A DNA stretch of 64,000 bases from an uncultured Flavobacteriales bacterium (GTDB taxonomy: Bacteria; Bacteroidota; Bacteroidia; Flavobacteriales_D; Parvicellaceae): NCBI GenBank assembly GCA_943788755.1, contig CALSRM010000002.1, positions 27,505 through 91,504 on the forward strand, written 5' to 3'. Below are positions 36,909-44,666 of this stretch, piece by piece. The translations under genes and the position numbers were made by a program. The notes under the pieces were generated by a model. That model searched no databases, was not told where the DNA came from, and worked only from the letters and a program-made list of their open reading frames with translations. Every line of letters begins with the position of its first letter. The stretch's first letter is position 1.

Positions 36909-37604
36909 ATGAACTACTCCAAAAACATTTCTATCAAAGATTGGGCACATGATGATAGGCCAAGAGAAAAGCTTGTAATAAAAGGAAAAGGTGCATTGAG
37001 TGATGCGGAACTTGTTGCCATTCTAATCGCATCAGGCAATCGCGACGAATCTGCAGTGGAATTGTCTAAAAGAATATTACAGAGTTTAGGTAATAATTTA
37101 AACAGGTTAGCGAAACTTTCAGTAAATGATTTGATAAAGTTTAAAGGTATCGGCGAAGCAAAAGCCATAAGTATAATAGCATCACTTGAATTAGGAAGAA
37201 GACGGAGAACTGCGGATGTTTTAGAAAAAGCTAAAATCGGCGGGAGTAAGGATGCGTTTCAGATTCTTCAATTGAAGTTGGAGGATTTACCACACGAAGA
37301 GTTTTGGGTAATGTTACTCAATCGAGCAAATAAAGTGATCGATACAAAGTTGGTTGGCAGAGGAGGTGTTTCTAGTACGGTTGTAGATTCTAAAGTTATA
37401 TTTAGTTTTGCTTTAGAATCTTTAGCTTCGGGCATAATATTGGCACATAATCATCCTTCGGGAAACCTCAAGCCAAGTAATTCAGATATACGGTTGACAA
37501 AAAAAATCGTAGATGCTGGGAAAATAATGGAAGTTCCCGTTCTCGACCATATTATAGTTGGAGATAATGATTATTTTAGCTTCGCAGATGAAGGATTGAT
37601 TTAG
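36909..37604 (+). CDS. radC: RadC family JAB-domain protein
   Basis: 231 aa. An N-terminal helix-hairpin-helix-like part (LIKFKGIGEAKAISIIASLE) is followed by the JAMM/MPN+ metal-binding domain with the complete motif AHNHPSGNLKPSNSDIRLT (His-x-His-x7-Ser-x2-Asp); the downstream catalytic context is VLDHIIVGDNDYFSFADEG. The name derives from an old, withdrawn link to DNA repair; the actual role is unsettled. This is a chromosomal core copy, followed 17 bp later by a UDP-GlcNAc epimerase gene, possibly in the same unit. Confidence 0.95.
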   Translation: MNYSKNISIKDWAHDDRPREKLVIKGKGALSDAELVAILIASGNRDESAVELSKRILQSLGNNLNRLAKLSVNDLIKFKGIGEAKAISIIASLELGRRRRTADVLEKAKIGGSKDAFQILQLKLEDLPHEEFWVMLLNRANKVIDTKLVGRGGVSSTVVDSKVIFSFALESLASGIILAHNHPSGNLKPSNSDIRLTKKIVDAGKIMEVPVLDHIIVGDNDYFSFADEGLI

Positions 37605-37621
37605 TTGAATTAAATTATATT

Positions 37622-38770
37622 ATGTTTAAAATTATCACAGTTGTTGGGGCACGTCCTCAAATTATTAAAGCAGCCGCTTTAAGTAGAGCAATAAAAAATC
37701 ATTATTCAGGAAAAATAAACGAAATTATTGTCCATACAGGGCAACATTACGATGAAAACATGTCCCAAGTATTTTTTGATGAATTAGGGATTCCTTCACC
37801 AGATATCAACTTATCAGTTGGTTCAGGAAGTCATGGAAAGCAAACAGCTACAATGATTGAAGGAATTGAGAAGGTAATCCTGGATGAAAAGCCAAATGCT
37901 ATTGTTGTCTATGGTGATACTAATTCTACTTTGGCTGCGGGTGTAGCTGCTTCTAAAATTCACATCCCAGTAGTGCACATTGAAGCAGGGTTACGTTCTT
38001 ATAATAAGAAAATGCCTGAAGAGGTTAATCGTATAATGTGCGATCATGTTTCTTCATTGTTGTTTTCTCCAACGAAAACAGGAGTAGAAAATTTATTGAA
38101 AGAGGGTTTTAAGCAAGAAGCTGCAGGAAATTACACCATGGATAATCCCGGCGTGTTTCATTGTGGCGATGTTATGTATGACAATAGTATCCACTTTTCA
38201 GAAATGAGTGCACAGGAATCTACTGTACTTGCTGATAATAAATTAATTGAAGGAGAGTATATTCTTTCAACAATACATCGCAATGACAATACAGATACAC
38301 CAGAAAGAATTACGGGAATATTTGAAGCGTTACAAGCTATCTCGAAAGAGAATAACGTTGAAATTGTGCTGCCATTGCACCCGCGTACAGCTAAGATTCT
38401 AGCTCAGAATTTACCAGCAGAACTCTACCTATCTATTCAAAGTAATCCTAATATTAAATTGATTCCACCCGTTTCATTTTTAGATATGATCGCTTTGGAG
38501 AAAAATTCTAAAATGGTAATTACCGATAGTGGAGGGGTTCAAAAAGAAGCATTTTTCTTTAACAAAGCGTGTATAATTCTTCGTCCAGAGACAGAGTGGG
38601 TAGAGTTAGTTTCGTGTGGATCCGCTACGATTGTAGGTTGGAGTAAAGATAAAATAATTGAAGCATATAACCGTTATTCAAATGATTCAAGTTTAAGGTT
38701 TCCTCCCGTTTTTGGTGATGGAAAAGCAGCAGAATTTATATGTGATATGATGTTGAAGCATTTGAGTTGA
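37622..38770 (+). CDS. wecB: UDP-N-acetylglucosamine 2-epimerase (non-hydrolysing)
   Basis: Interconverts UDP-GlcNAc and UDP-ManNAc for surface polysaccharide synthesis. 382 aa. Visible: ITVVGARPQIIKAAALSRAI, VHTGQHYDENMSQVFFDELG, VVYGDTNSTLAAGVAA, HIEAGLRSYNKKMPEEVNR, HCGDVMYDN, TIHRNDNT and the UDP-binding MVITDSGGVQKEAFFFNKA. It ends 1 bp before the next gene (polysaccharide deacetylase), a clear cotranscribed pair pointing to a cell-surface glycan. Confidence 0.95.
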   Translation: MFKIITVVGARPQIIKAAALSRAIKNHYSGKINEIIVHTGQHYDENMSQVFFDELGIPSPDINLSVGSGSHGKQTATMIEGIEKVILDEKPNAIVVYGDTNSTLAAGVAASKIHIPVVHIEAGLRSYNKKMPEEVNRIMCDHVSSLLFSPTKTGVENLLKEGFKQEAAGNYTMDNPGVFHCGDVMYDNSIHFSEMSAQESTVLADNKLIEGEYILSTIHRNDNTDTPERITGIFEALQAISKENNVEIVLPLHPRTAKILAQNLPAELYLSIQSNPNIKLIPPVSFLDMIALEKNSKMVITDSGGVQKEAFFFNKACIILRPETEWVELVSCGSATIVGWSKDKIIEAYNRYSNDSSLRFPPVFGDGKAAEFICDMMLKHLS

Positions 38771-38771
38771 A

Positions 38772-40058
38772 ATGAAGATATATGCACCAAATACCACAGA
38801 AAGAGTTAAGTACGCTATTGATTTGGTGCTAAAACAAGTGTGCTTATTTGATTATGAATACGTTTCCAAAGAAGAAATCAAAACAGGTGATATAGTAGTT
38901 AATTATTCTGGAGAACATATCGAGAGCTCCTTTCAGGTTCATCCACATGGTTTGCTGTTTGAAAATGATATCAAAAAATTTGATGTCACTTTTGAATATG
39001 GAGGAAAAGAAAAAGTAAAACTATTTACTACAGAATTTGATGATTTAGGATTTGATATTTTCTCGGCTAGTTTCTTTTTGGCAACGCGATTTGAAGAGTA
39101 TTGGGAATTTGAGACGGATAAGCATGATAGATATACTTCAAAGAGCAGTTTGGCGAGTAAGTTAGGGTACCTCCACCTTCCATTAATTAATATCTGGGGA
39201 GAAGTTCTGAAAGAGAAATTAAAGTCTGGATTTCCGGGGTTGAAAATAAAGCACCCTTCATTTAAAGTAATCAATACAATTGATGTAGATAATGCTTGGG
39301 CTTATTTGAATAAAGGAGCACTAAGAGCAAGTGGGGCTTTGGCGAAAGCTGGGGCGCAACTAAAATTATCAGAAATGGGAGACAGAGCAAAAGTTCTTTC
39401 ATCTGGAAAAAACGATCCTTACGACACATATGCCTATTTGAAAAAAGTTCAGGATGATAAAGGTATTGCAAGTATATATTTCTTTTTGTTAGGGGATAGA
39501 GGAGAGTTTGATAAAAATGTACCGCATACAAGTAAAGAGCTACAGCGCATGATTAATCAAATATCTAGGTATGCAAAAATTGGGATTCATCCTTCTTATG
39601 GTTCGCACTTGCAGCCAAAACAACTAGAAAAGGAGATAGAAAGGTTAAATTCAATTACTGAGAATGAAGTTAGTTTATCAAGAAAGCATTTCTTAAAATT
39701 AAGCATTCCAGAAACATATCGCAATTTAGAAAAAGCAGGAATTACGAACGATTACTCAATGGGCTATGCAGATAATATTGGGTTTAGAGCTTCAATTTGC
39801 ACTCCCTATACCTTTTATGATGTTTTACAAAACAAAGACTTAAATGTTAAGATTCATCCATTTGCATATATGGATGGAACGCTTAATGAATATTTAGGGT
39901 TATCCATAGCGGATGCAAAAGAAAAAGTAGCTTCCTTGAAACAGCAAGTCAAAGAAGTGGGAGGGGTTTTTATTGGCATATGGCATAATGAGACTGTCAA
40001 CGATAAGGGGATTTGGAAAGGATGGCGAGAGGTATATGAAGTAGGGCTTGATTCATAA
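38772..40058 (+). CDS. Polysaccharide deacetylase family protein
   Basis: 428 aa, a Bacteroidota form with a long N-terminal domain (about 150 residues, FEYGGKEKVKLFTTEFDDLG) in front of a divergent NodB-like domain: FKVINTIDVDNAWAYLNKGA (the D-D metal motif), ARYAKIGIHPSYGSH-like context (KIGIHPSYGSHLQPKQ, the H-x3-H-type motif), SRKHFLKLSIPETYRNL, YSMGYADNIGFRA and the terminal FIGIWHNETVND. It probably removes acetyl groups from a surface glycan made with the adjacent epimerase; the exact substrate is unknown. The start codon lies 2 bp after the wecB stop. Confidence 0.85.
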   Translation: MKIYAPNTTERVKYAIDLVLKQVCLFDYEYVSKEEIKTGDIVVNYSGEHIESSFQVHPHGLLFENDIKKFDVTFEYGGKEKVKLFTTEFDDLGFDIFSASFFLATRFEEYWEFETDKHDRYTSKSSLASKLGYLHLPLINIWGEVLKEKLKSGFPGLKIKHPSFKVINTIDVDNAWAYLNKGALRASGALAKAGAQLKLSEMGDRAKVLSSGKNDPYDTYAYLKKVQDDKGIASIYFFLLGDRGEFDKNVPHTSKELQRMINQISRYAKIGIHPSYGSHLQPKQLEKEIERLNSITENEVSLSRKHFLKLSIPETYRNLEKAGITNDYSMGYADNIGFRASICTPYTFYDVLQNKDLNVKIHPFAYMDGTLNEYLGLSIADAKEKVASLKQQVKEVGGVFIGIWHNETVNDKGIWKGWREVYEVGLDS

Positions 40059-40065
40059 ACAAAAA

Positions 40066-40157
40066 CGGCATTACGAACTCCTGAACTGAGGGAAGTGAAC
40101 GAATTCAGTTAATGATGAGATTGCCACAAATTTCCTTCTGAAATTTTCGCAATGACG
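40066..40157. repeat. 92-bp non-coding element with imperfect terminal inverted repeats
   Basis: The ends are CGGCATTACGA (40066-40076) and TCGCAATGACG (40147-40157), inverted copies matching at 9 of 11 positions. The interior contains AACTGA...TCAGTT, which can pair. The TCGCAATGACG and GAGATTGCCAC wording resembles short interspersed palindromic repeats known from several bacterial genomes. It lies just after the polysaccharide deacetylase stop, where it may also act as a 3' structure. A single copy is seen in the window. Confidence 0.5.
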
Positions 40158-40182
40158 ATATGCACAGGTAAGGTTAAGAGAG

Positions 40183-40401
40183 TTAATCCTCTTCATCTTC
40201 AAATTCCTGAAGTTTAAATTTTCTGGAGGTGTGATTGGTCTTTGCTAATAATTTATACGAACTGATTACTCCAGCTCCAAATAATGATATTGGCATTATT
40301 CGTATTTGATTGATCGCGAAATCTTGGTAAATTAATATGAGTCCGAAGAGCGATAATACTAACCCGGCAAGAATAATTACTGTTTTTAATTTACGATTCA
40401 C
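40183..40401 (-). CDS. Small membrane protein, 72 aa
   Basis: Unknown function. Two predicted membrane segments (VIILAGLVLSLFGLILIY and PISLFGAGVISSYKLLA) are followed by a charged cytoplasmic tail ending LQEFEDEED. Basic residues at the start (MNRKLK) suggest both ends are in the cytoplasm. It lies downstream of the thioredoxin-like gene on the same strand, 40 bp away. The compact hydrophobic pattern and acidic tail make a real gene more likely than a chance frame. Confidence 0.55.
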   Translation of the reverse strand: MNRKLKTVIILAGLVLSLFGLILIYQDFAINQIRIMPISLFGAGVISSYKLLAKTNHTSRKFKLQEFEDEED

Positions 40402-40441
40402 GAATACTATTTATAAATCGAAAAGACAAGGTGTCAATTGG

Positions 40442-40963
40442 TTATTCTGGTGTTTTGACTTTACTTGCAGCTAGCTTTCCTTCAAAATCTTTAATCCAAC
40501 CTTTAGGTCCTCCGGCAACATATCCTGTTTTTGCCAATCCTTTAATTTCACTTTTCCCAGTTTCTGCATTGGTGGAAATCGTAAAAGCCCATATGGTAGG
40601 GTATCCTCTCACACCAAAAGCTTGGGCTAACTGCTGATTTTGTTGTTTGATATTTGTCGGAAGGACAAACCTTTTTGGGAAATCTACCTCCAACAGAACA
40701 AAATTCTCATTGGCCCATTTAATAAATTCATCCTTAACAAAAACTTCTTTTTTAAGTCTAATACACCAGCCACACCAATCTGTTCCTGTAAAGTTTGCTA
40801 AAATAGGTTTTCCGGTTTTAACCGAGATAGCTTGCGCTTTTTCTAGATTAACTACCCATCCATCCATAGATGCTTTGTAATCTTGTCCAACAGTTTGCGC
40901 AAAAGAATTAATATTCAGGAGAACAATAAGGGTAGATAATAGAGAAAGCTTTAGAATGTTCAT
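40442..40963 (-). CDS. Secreted thioredoxin-family protein
   Basis: 173 aa with signal peptide (LSLLSTLIVLLNINSFAQ). Thioredoxin fold with active site FTGTDWCGWCIRLKKEVF (CGWC), GYPTIWAFTI as the cis-proline strand, and an N-terminal DGWVVNLEKAQAISVKTGKP. The pattern matches the thioredoxin_7/DUF255-like periplasmic group, which handles thiol redox outside the cytoplasm. The tail LAASKVKTPE is unusual but short. Divergent from the FemAB/GNAT-like gene. Confidence 0.85.
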   Translation of the reverse strand: MNILKLSLLSTLIVLLNINSFAQTVGQDYKASMDGWVVNLEKAQAISVKTGKPILANFTGTDWCGWCIRLKKEVFVKDEFIKWANENFVLLEVDFPKRFVLPTNIKQQNQQLAQAFGVRGYPTIWAFTISTNAETGKSEIKGLAKTGYVAGGPKGWIKDFEGKLAASKVKTPE

Positions 40964-41164
40964 GTAGGTTTATTTTAATATGAAAAAAATCAATTTATCA
41001 AATGTAATGCCAAATATTGATTTATGCCTTGAATGTTTATTGTCATCAAATTTAATCAAAACAAACAACAATTTTACCAGGAAACTGTTTTATATACTCT
41101 AGCTTAAAAATATACTCATCTAAAACATTAACTTCGTAAAACCATCGAAAATCAGAAATTAAAT

Positions 41165-42088
41165 ATAAAATGGGTAGAAGCTGCCGATGTTGACAAAGTT
41201 AGCTGGGATGAAGTTGTTGAAAGATCAAGTGCTTTAAGTCTTTATTGTTACTCTTGGTATTTAGATGCGGTATCTGATAATTGGGGAGCATTGGTGATGG
41301 GAGATTATGAATTCATTATGCCGATTCCATATACAGTAAAGAAGAGTCAAAGCATTTTATATCAGCCCTTTTTTAGTCAACAGCTAAATGTTTTAGGTAA
41401 GGAGTTACCTTCTGCTGAAGTAATAAACCAGTTTATATCTAGCGTTCCACAAATCTTTAAATTGGCGCAATTCCATTTCCCTAACTATTTAATTCAAAAT
41501 ATAACTGATTATGAGATTGAAGAAGTTGTTTGTCAATATTTGGATCTAAATCAAGATTACGAAGCGGTTAGCTCTGAATATTCAACGAACGCCAAACGGC
41601 AAATTAAGAAAGCGATTAAGAACGAATTGAAAGTTACTGAAACAGGAGACTTAGAATTTTTTATGTCGTTGTTTAAAGAAACAGTTGGAGTTAAATTAGG
41701 GTTTCTTGAAGATAATTACAGTCGCTTGAATAGATTAATGAATGTCGGGTTGTCCCTTAAAAAAGGAAGGTTGTTGACCGTTCAGAAAGGTGATGAGGTT
41801 TTGGCAATGGGCTATTTCTTTATTCAAAATAAGCGAATTACCTATTTAAAAGGAGCTTCCACTATTCAAGGAAGAGATATAGGTGCTATGTACTATTTAA
41901 TGGATTTCGTTATCAAAGAATACGCTGCTACCAATAGTATATTTGATTTCGGTGGTTCTAAGATTGTTTCTGTAGCAGAATTCTATAAAAAATTAGGTGG
42001 CGTTAACCAAACCTATTTAAGTTTTTCAAAAAATAATTTACCATGGTTGTTAAAAACAGCAAAAGAGGTAAGAGATAAGTTCAAATAA
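41165..42088 (+). CDS. FemAB/GNAT-fold acyltransferase-like protein (start codon abnormal)
   Basis: About 300 aa. The conserved N-terminus (KWVEAADVDKVSWDEVVERS, then LYCYSWYLDAVSDNWGALVM) extends upstream of the first in-frame ATG (41291), back to a stop at 41129, but that stretch contains no in-frame ATG, GTG or TTG before 41285. Coordinates are therefore set from an ATA at 41165 by homology. The C-terminal part has a GNAT/FemX-like core: SEYSTNAKRQIKKAIKNELK, LTVQKGDEVLAMGYFFIQNK, GAMYYLMDFVIKEYA and DFGGSKIVSVAEFYKKLGG. A role in acylating or aminoacylating a surface component is inferred only from the fold. Confidence 0.7.
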   Translation: MKWVEAADVDKVSWDEVVERSSALSLYCYSWYLDAVSDNWGALVMGDYEFIMPIPYTVKKSQSILYQPFFSQQLNVLGKELPSAEVINQFISSVPQIFKLAQFHFPNYLIQNITDYEIEEVVCQYLDLNQDYEAVSSEYSTNAKRQIKKAIKNELKVTETGDLEFFMSLFKETVGVKLGFLEDNYSRLNRLMNVGLSLKKGRLLTVQKGDEVLAMGYFFIQNKRITYLKGASTIQGRDIGAMYYLMDFVIKEYAATNSIFDFGGSKIVSVAEFYKKLGGVNQTYLSFSKNNLPWLLKTAKEVRDKFK

Positions 42089-42123
42089 TTAGCTAATTAT
42101 ATAATTGTTTAATTAGCTAATTA
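42086..42123. repeat. Two copies of a perfect 14-bp palindrome upstream of upp
   Basis: TAATTAGCTAATTA occurs at 42086-42099 and again at 42110-42123, centre-to-centre 24 bp. The first copy includes the stop codon of the preceding gene. They lie 55 bp and more before the upp ATG and could be operator sites for a dimeric regulator; no regulator is identified. Confidence 0.6.
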
Positions 42124-42177
42124 TAAATGCAGATTCCTTATTTTTGGAAAACAAACCAAAACAAACAACTTTCGGCT

Positions 42178-42837
42178 ATGATTAAGGTGCATGACTTTAG
42201 TAAAACCAACTCTCTTTACAATAATTTTTTAGCGCAACTAAGAGATCTTAAGGTGCATTCAGATAGGATGCGGTTTAGAAGAAATTTGGAAAGATTGGGT
42301 GAGATAACGGCATTTGAAATAAGTAAAGAATTAAAGTTTGAGGAGTCAGATGTTTACACTGCTTTGGGAGTTGCTCCATCAAGTATTATAAAAGAGCAGC
42401 CAGTTATTGCCACTATATTAAGAGCAGGGTTGCCTCTGCATCAGGGGATATTAAATTATTTTGATAATTCCAATAACTGCTTTATTTCGGCTTATAGAAA
42501 GCATTCATCTAATGATCTTTTTGATGTAGAAATTGAATATTTGTCAAGCCCTAACTTAGATGATAAGGTGGTAATTCTTACAGATCCAATGATAGCGTCT
42601 GGAGCTTCTATGGTTTTGGCATATAAAGCACTTTTGAAAAAAGGAATACCGAGACACATCCATGTAGTCGGTGTTATTGCAAGTGCTGAAGGAATGGAAT
42701 ACGTCCTTAAAAACATGCCTGAGAACACCACTATTTGGATAGGAGCTGTTGACGATGAGATGACGGCACAGTCTTATATTGTTCCAGGTTTAGGAGATGC
42801 AGGAGATCTTGCGTTTGGAGAGAAAGAAGACAACTAG
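42178..42837 (+). CDS. upp: Uracil phosphoribosyltransferase
   Basis: Converts uracil and PRPP to UMP in pyrimidine salvage. The ATG at 42178 (MIKVHDFSKTNSLYNN) is chosen, giving 219 aa; a further 17 codons upstream are open but unlike the family. Visible: RFRRNLERLGEITAFEISKE, IATILRAGLPLHQGILNYFD, PRPP loop VVILTDPMIASGASMVLAYK, and the uracil-binding C-terminus YIVPGLGDAGDLAFGEK. It is followed directly by a membrane-protein gene (ATG immediately after the stop), and then a YjjG nucleotidase: a likely three-gene pyrimidine-related unit. Confidence 0.95.
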   Translation: MIKVHDFSKTNSLYNNFLAQLRDLKVHSDRMRFRRNLERLGEITAFEISKELKFEESDVYTALGVAPSSIIKEQPVIATILRAGLPLHQGILNYFDNSNNCFISAYRKHSSNDLFDVEIEYLSSPNLDDKVVILTDPMIASGASMVLAYKALLKKGIPRHIHVVGVIASAEGMEYVLKNMPENTTIWIGAVDDEMTAQSYIVPGLGDAGDLAFGEKEDN

Positions 42838-43293
42838 ATGAATTTCGCAGCATACTCCACAGGGTTTTTAATGGGTACAGTGAAATTCATGTTTGCTGCT
42901 ACTTCCATGATGGCTTTTTCGGTTTCTTATTGGGAGGTTGTATTTGCTACATTTCTTGGTGCTTTTATCAGTTTTAATATTTTCTTTTTCTTTTCAGGGT
43001 TATTAATGGAAAAAGCTAAAGAAAAGAAGTTGATGAAAATTAAAAACGGTACGCTAAAACCTAAGAAACAATTTTCTAAAATGAATAAGATTATTGTTAA
43101 AATGAAGCTTTCTTCTTTTGGTTATTTTGTCCTAGTAATTGTTGGCCCTATGGTATTGTCCATACCAATTGGTAGTATAATTATTGCAAAGTTTTATAGG
43201 CGAATAAAATTTACCTATTGGCTAGAAATGATTAGCCTTTTTGTTTGGGCAAATCTGTTTGCCCTTACCAACCTTTATATCTTTGGTAAATGA
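42838..43293 (+). CDS. Hypothetical integral membrane protein, 151 aa
   Basis: Not recognised. Four hydrophobic segments: about residues 5-25 (STGFLMGTVKFMFAATSMMA), 31-53 (WEVVFATFLGAFISFNIFFF), 95-118 (FGYFVLVIVGPMVLSIPIGS) and 128-147. A basic cytoplasmic loop (EKAKEKKLMKIKNGTLKPKK) lies between the second and third. Translationally coupled: it starts at the base after the upp stop and overlaps the next gene by 4 bp (ATGA). Uracil transport would fit the context, but no transporter motif is visible. Confidence 0.75.
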   Translation: MNFAAYSTGFLMGTVKFMFAATSMMAFSVSYWEVVFATFLGAFISFNIFFFFSGLLMEKAKEKKLMKIKNGTLKPKKQFSKMNKIIVKMKLSSFGYFVLVIVGPMVLSIPIGSIIIAKFYRRIKFTYWLEMISLFVWANLFALTNLYIFGK

Positions 43294-43979
43294 TAAAACA
43301 CGTTTTCTTCGATTTAGATAGAACACTTTGGGATTTTGAAAATAATTCTCAGGAAGAGTTGATGAATTTGTGGTCGAAACATCAGTTGCATCAAAAAGGC
43401 ATATCCTTAGTAGAAGAGTTCATTCGAATCTATAAAAGAATCAACGAAGACTGTTGGACTTTATATCGTGAAGACGGAATAACAAAAGAAGATTTGCGTA
43501 CCAAACGCTTTGCTGACACATTAGAATATTTTGGAATATTAGATGTTAAATTGGCCGAAAGTATTGGTCACGACTATGTCACAAACTGCCCATATAGAAC
43601 AGCGTTGTTTCCCAATGTATTTCAAATAATCGATTATTTGAAATCGAAATATGAGCTTCATATTATTACGAATGGTTTTGAAGAAGTGCAACATGTTAAG
43701 ATGAAACAAAGTAATTTGACTGAACACTTTAGCGAAATTATTACCTCTGAGAAAGCCGGTGCCAAAAAACCACACCCACAAATATTTGCTTACGCAGCAG
43801 AAAAAGTTGGAGTTTCTGCTCCTGATTGTGTGATGATAGGAGATGATTTGTTATGTGATATAGAAGGAGCAATAGATTTTGGGATGCAAGCAATTTATTT
43901 TAATCCGCATAAAGTTAAACACAACTTAAATGTACTTGGCAATGTTCAGGATTTGATTGAGATAAGAGCTTTTCTTTAA
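43290..43979 (+). CDS. HAD-superfamily nucleotidase, YjjG type
   Basis: 229 aa. HAD motif I FFDLDRTLWDFENNS (Asp8, Asp10), motif II LHIITNGFEEVQ, motif III SEKAGAKKPHPQIF and motif IV VMIGDDLLCDIEGAIDFGMQ are all present. The WDFENNS sequence and the cap-domain length match YjjG, the house-cleaning 5'-nucleotidase acting on non-canonical pyrimidine nucleotides. Its position behind upp fits pyrimidine salvage. Its stop codon lies within a TTAA shared with the convergent gene. Confidence 0.9.
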   Translation: MIKHVFFDLDRTLWDFENNSQEELMNLWSKHQLHQKGISLVEEFIRIYKRINEDCWTLYREDGITKEDLRTKRFADTLEYFGILDVKLAESIGHDYVTNCPYRTALFPNVFQIIDYLKSKYELHIITNGFEEVQHVKMKQSNLTEHFSEIITSEKAGAKKPHPQIFAYAAEKVGVSAPDCVMIGDDLLCDIEGAIDFGMQAIYFNPHKVKHNLNVLGNVQDLIEIRAFL

Positions 43980-44488
43980 TCATTAAAAAAGTCTCTGTCC
44001 TTTTTTTCTTCAAGTATTCGGTACAAAATATTGTCCCATTTCTCCATAGAGAAAAGAGCTCTTTTCACAGGGATACTGGCAACTCGATCTCCATCATTAT
44101 TTTCAGATTGGGTAAAATAAAGTGTCATCTTTTCATTCGAGTCTGATTCTATTACAATTGAAATAGAACGGATGAATTTTTTTTGAGTCTTCCATTTACT
44201 GAAGTTCTCCATCCACTCTTCGTTGGCTCGGTCCTTAATATTGGATTCGTATGAAGTGACTTTATCAAAAGTAAGCACCTGAGATAAAAATTCACCGTTT
44301 CGATTGGTGATTTTTAAAAACTTTCTAAGTTCCTTGTCTATGGCAAACAGCTCCGTATGCGTGAAGTTTATGTATGCCTCATCAGCAATAAAATCAATTG
44401 TATTATTCAAGGCGTCAATAAGGGCATCTTCGTCTTTTGTAAATTGACGATTGCCTTTTTTTGAAAAAATTTTGTCGATTAATGCCAT
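43976..44488 (-). CDS. Hypothetical protein, 170 aa
   Basis: No recognised family. Soluble, without a signal peptide. It begins MALIDKIFSKKGNRQFTKDE, continues with a helical DALIDALNNTIDFIADEAYI and a beta-rich C-terminal half (FIRSISIVIESDSNEKMTLY, RVASIPVKRALFSMEKWDNI) and ends in a charged tail. It shares a 4-bp palindromic stop overlap with the convergent YjjG gene. A TATCTTTG -7 element (44507-44500, minus strand) lies 12 bp before the ATG, with no clear -33. Its length and start support a real gene. Confidence 0.65.
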   Translation of the reverse strand: MALIDKIFSKKGNRQFTKDEDALIDALNNTIDFIADEAYINFTHTELFAIDKELRKFLKITNRNGEFLSQVLTFDKVTSYESNIKDRANEEWMENFSKWKTQKKFIRSISIVIESDSNEKMTLYFTQSENNDGDRVASIPVKRALFSMEKWDNILYRILEEKKDRDFFND

Positions 44489-44666
44489 AAAAGTGAAGGC
44501 AAAGATAGGTACAAATTAGCTATATCTATAATTGTTTGCATTCTATCAGGTCAATGCAAGTTATTGGTCAAATTTCCGCTAAATCTAATTGTCTTTTTCT
44601 TGAATAATGATTAAATTCGCTATCCTTAAGAAATTATAGTTTTACGCATTAAAAATTAAACAGTAC

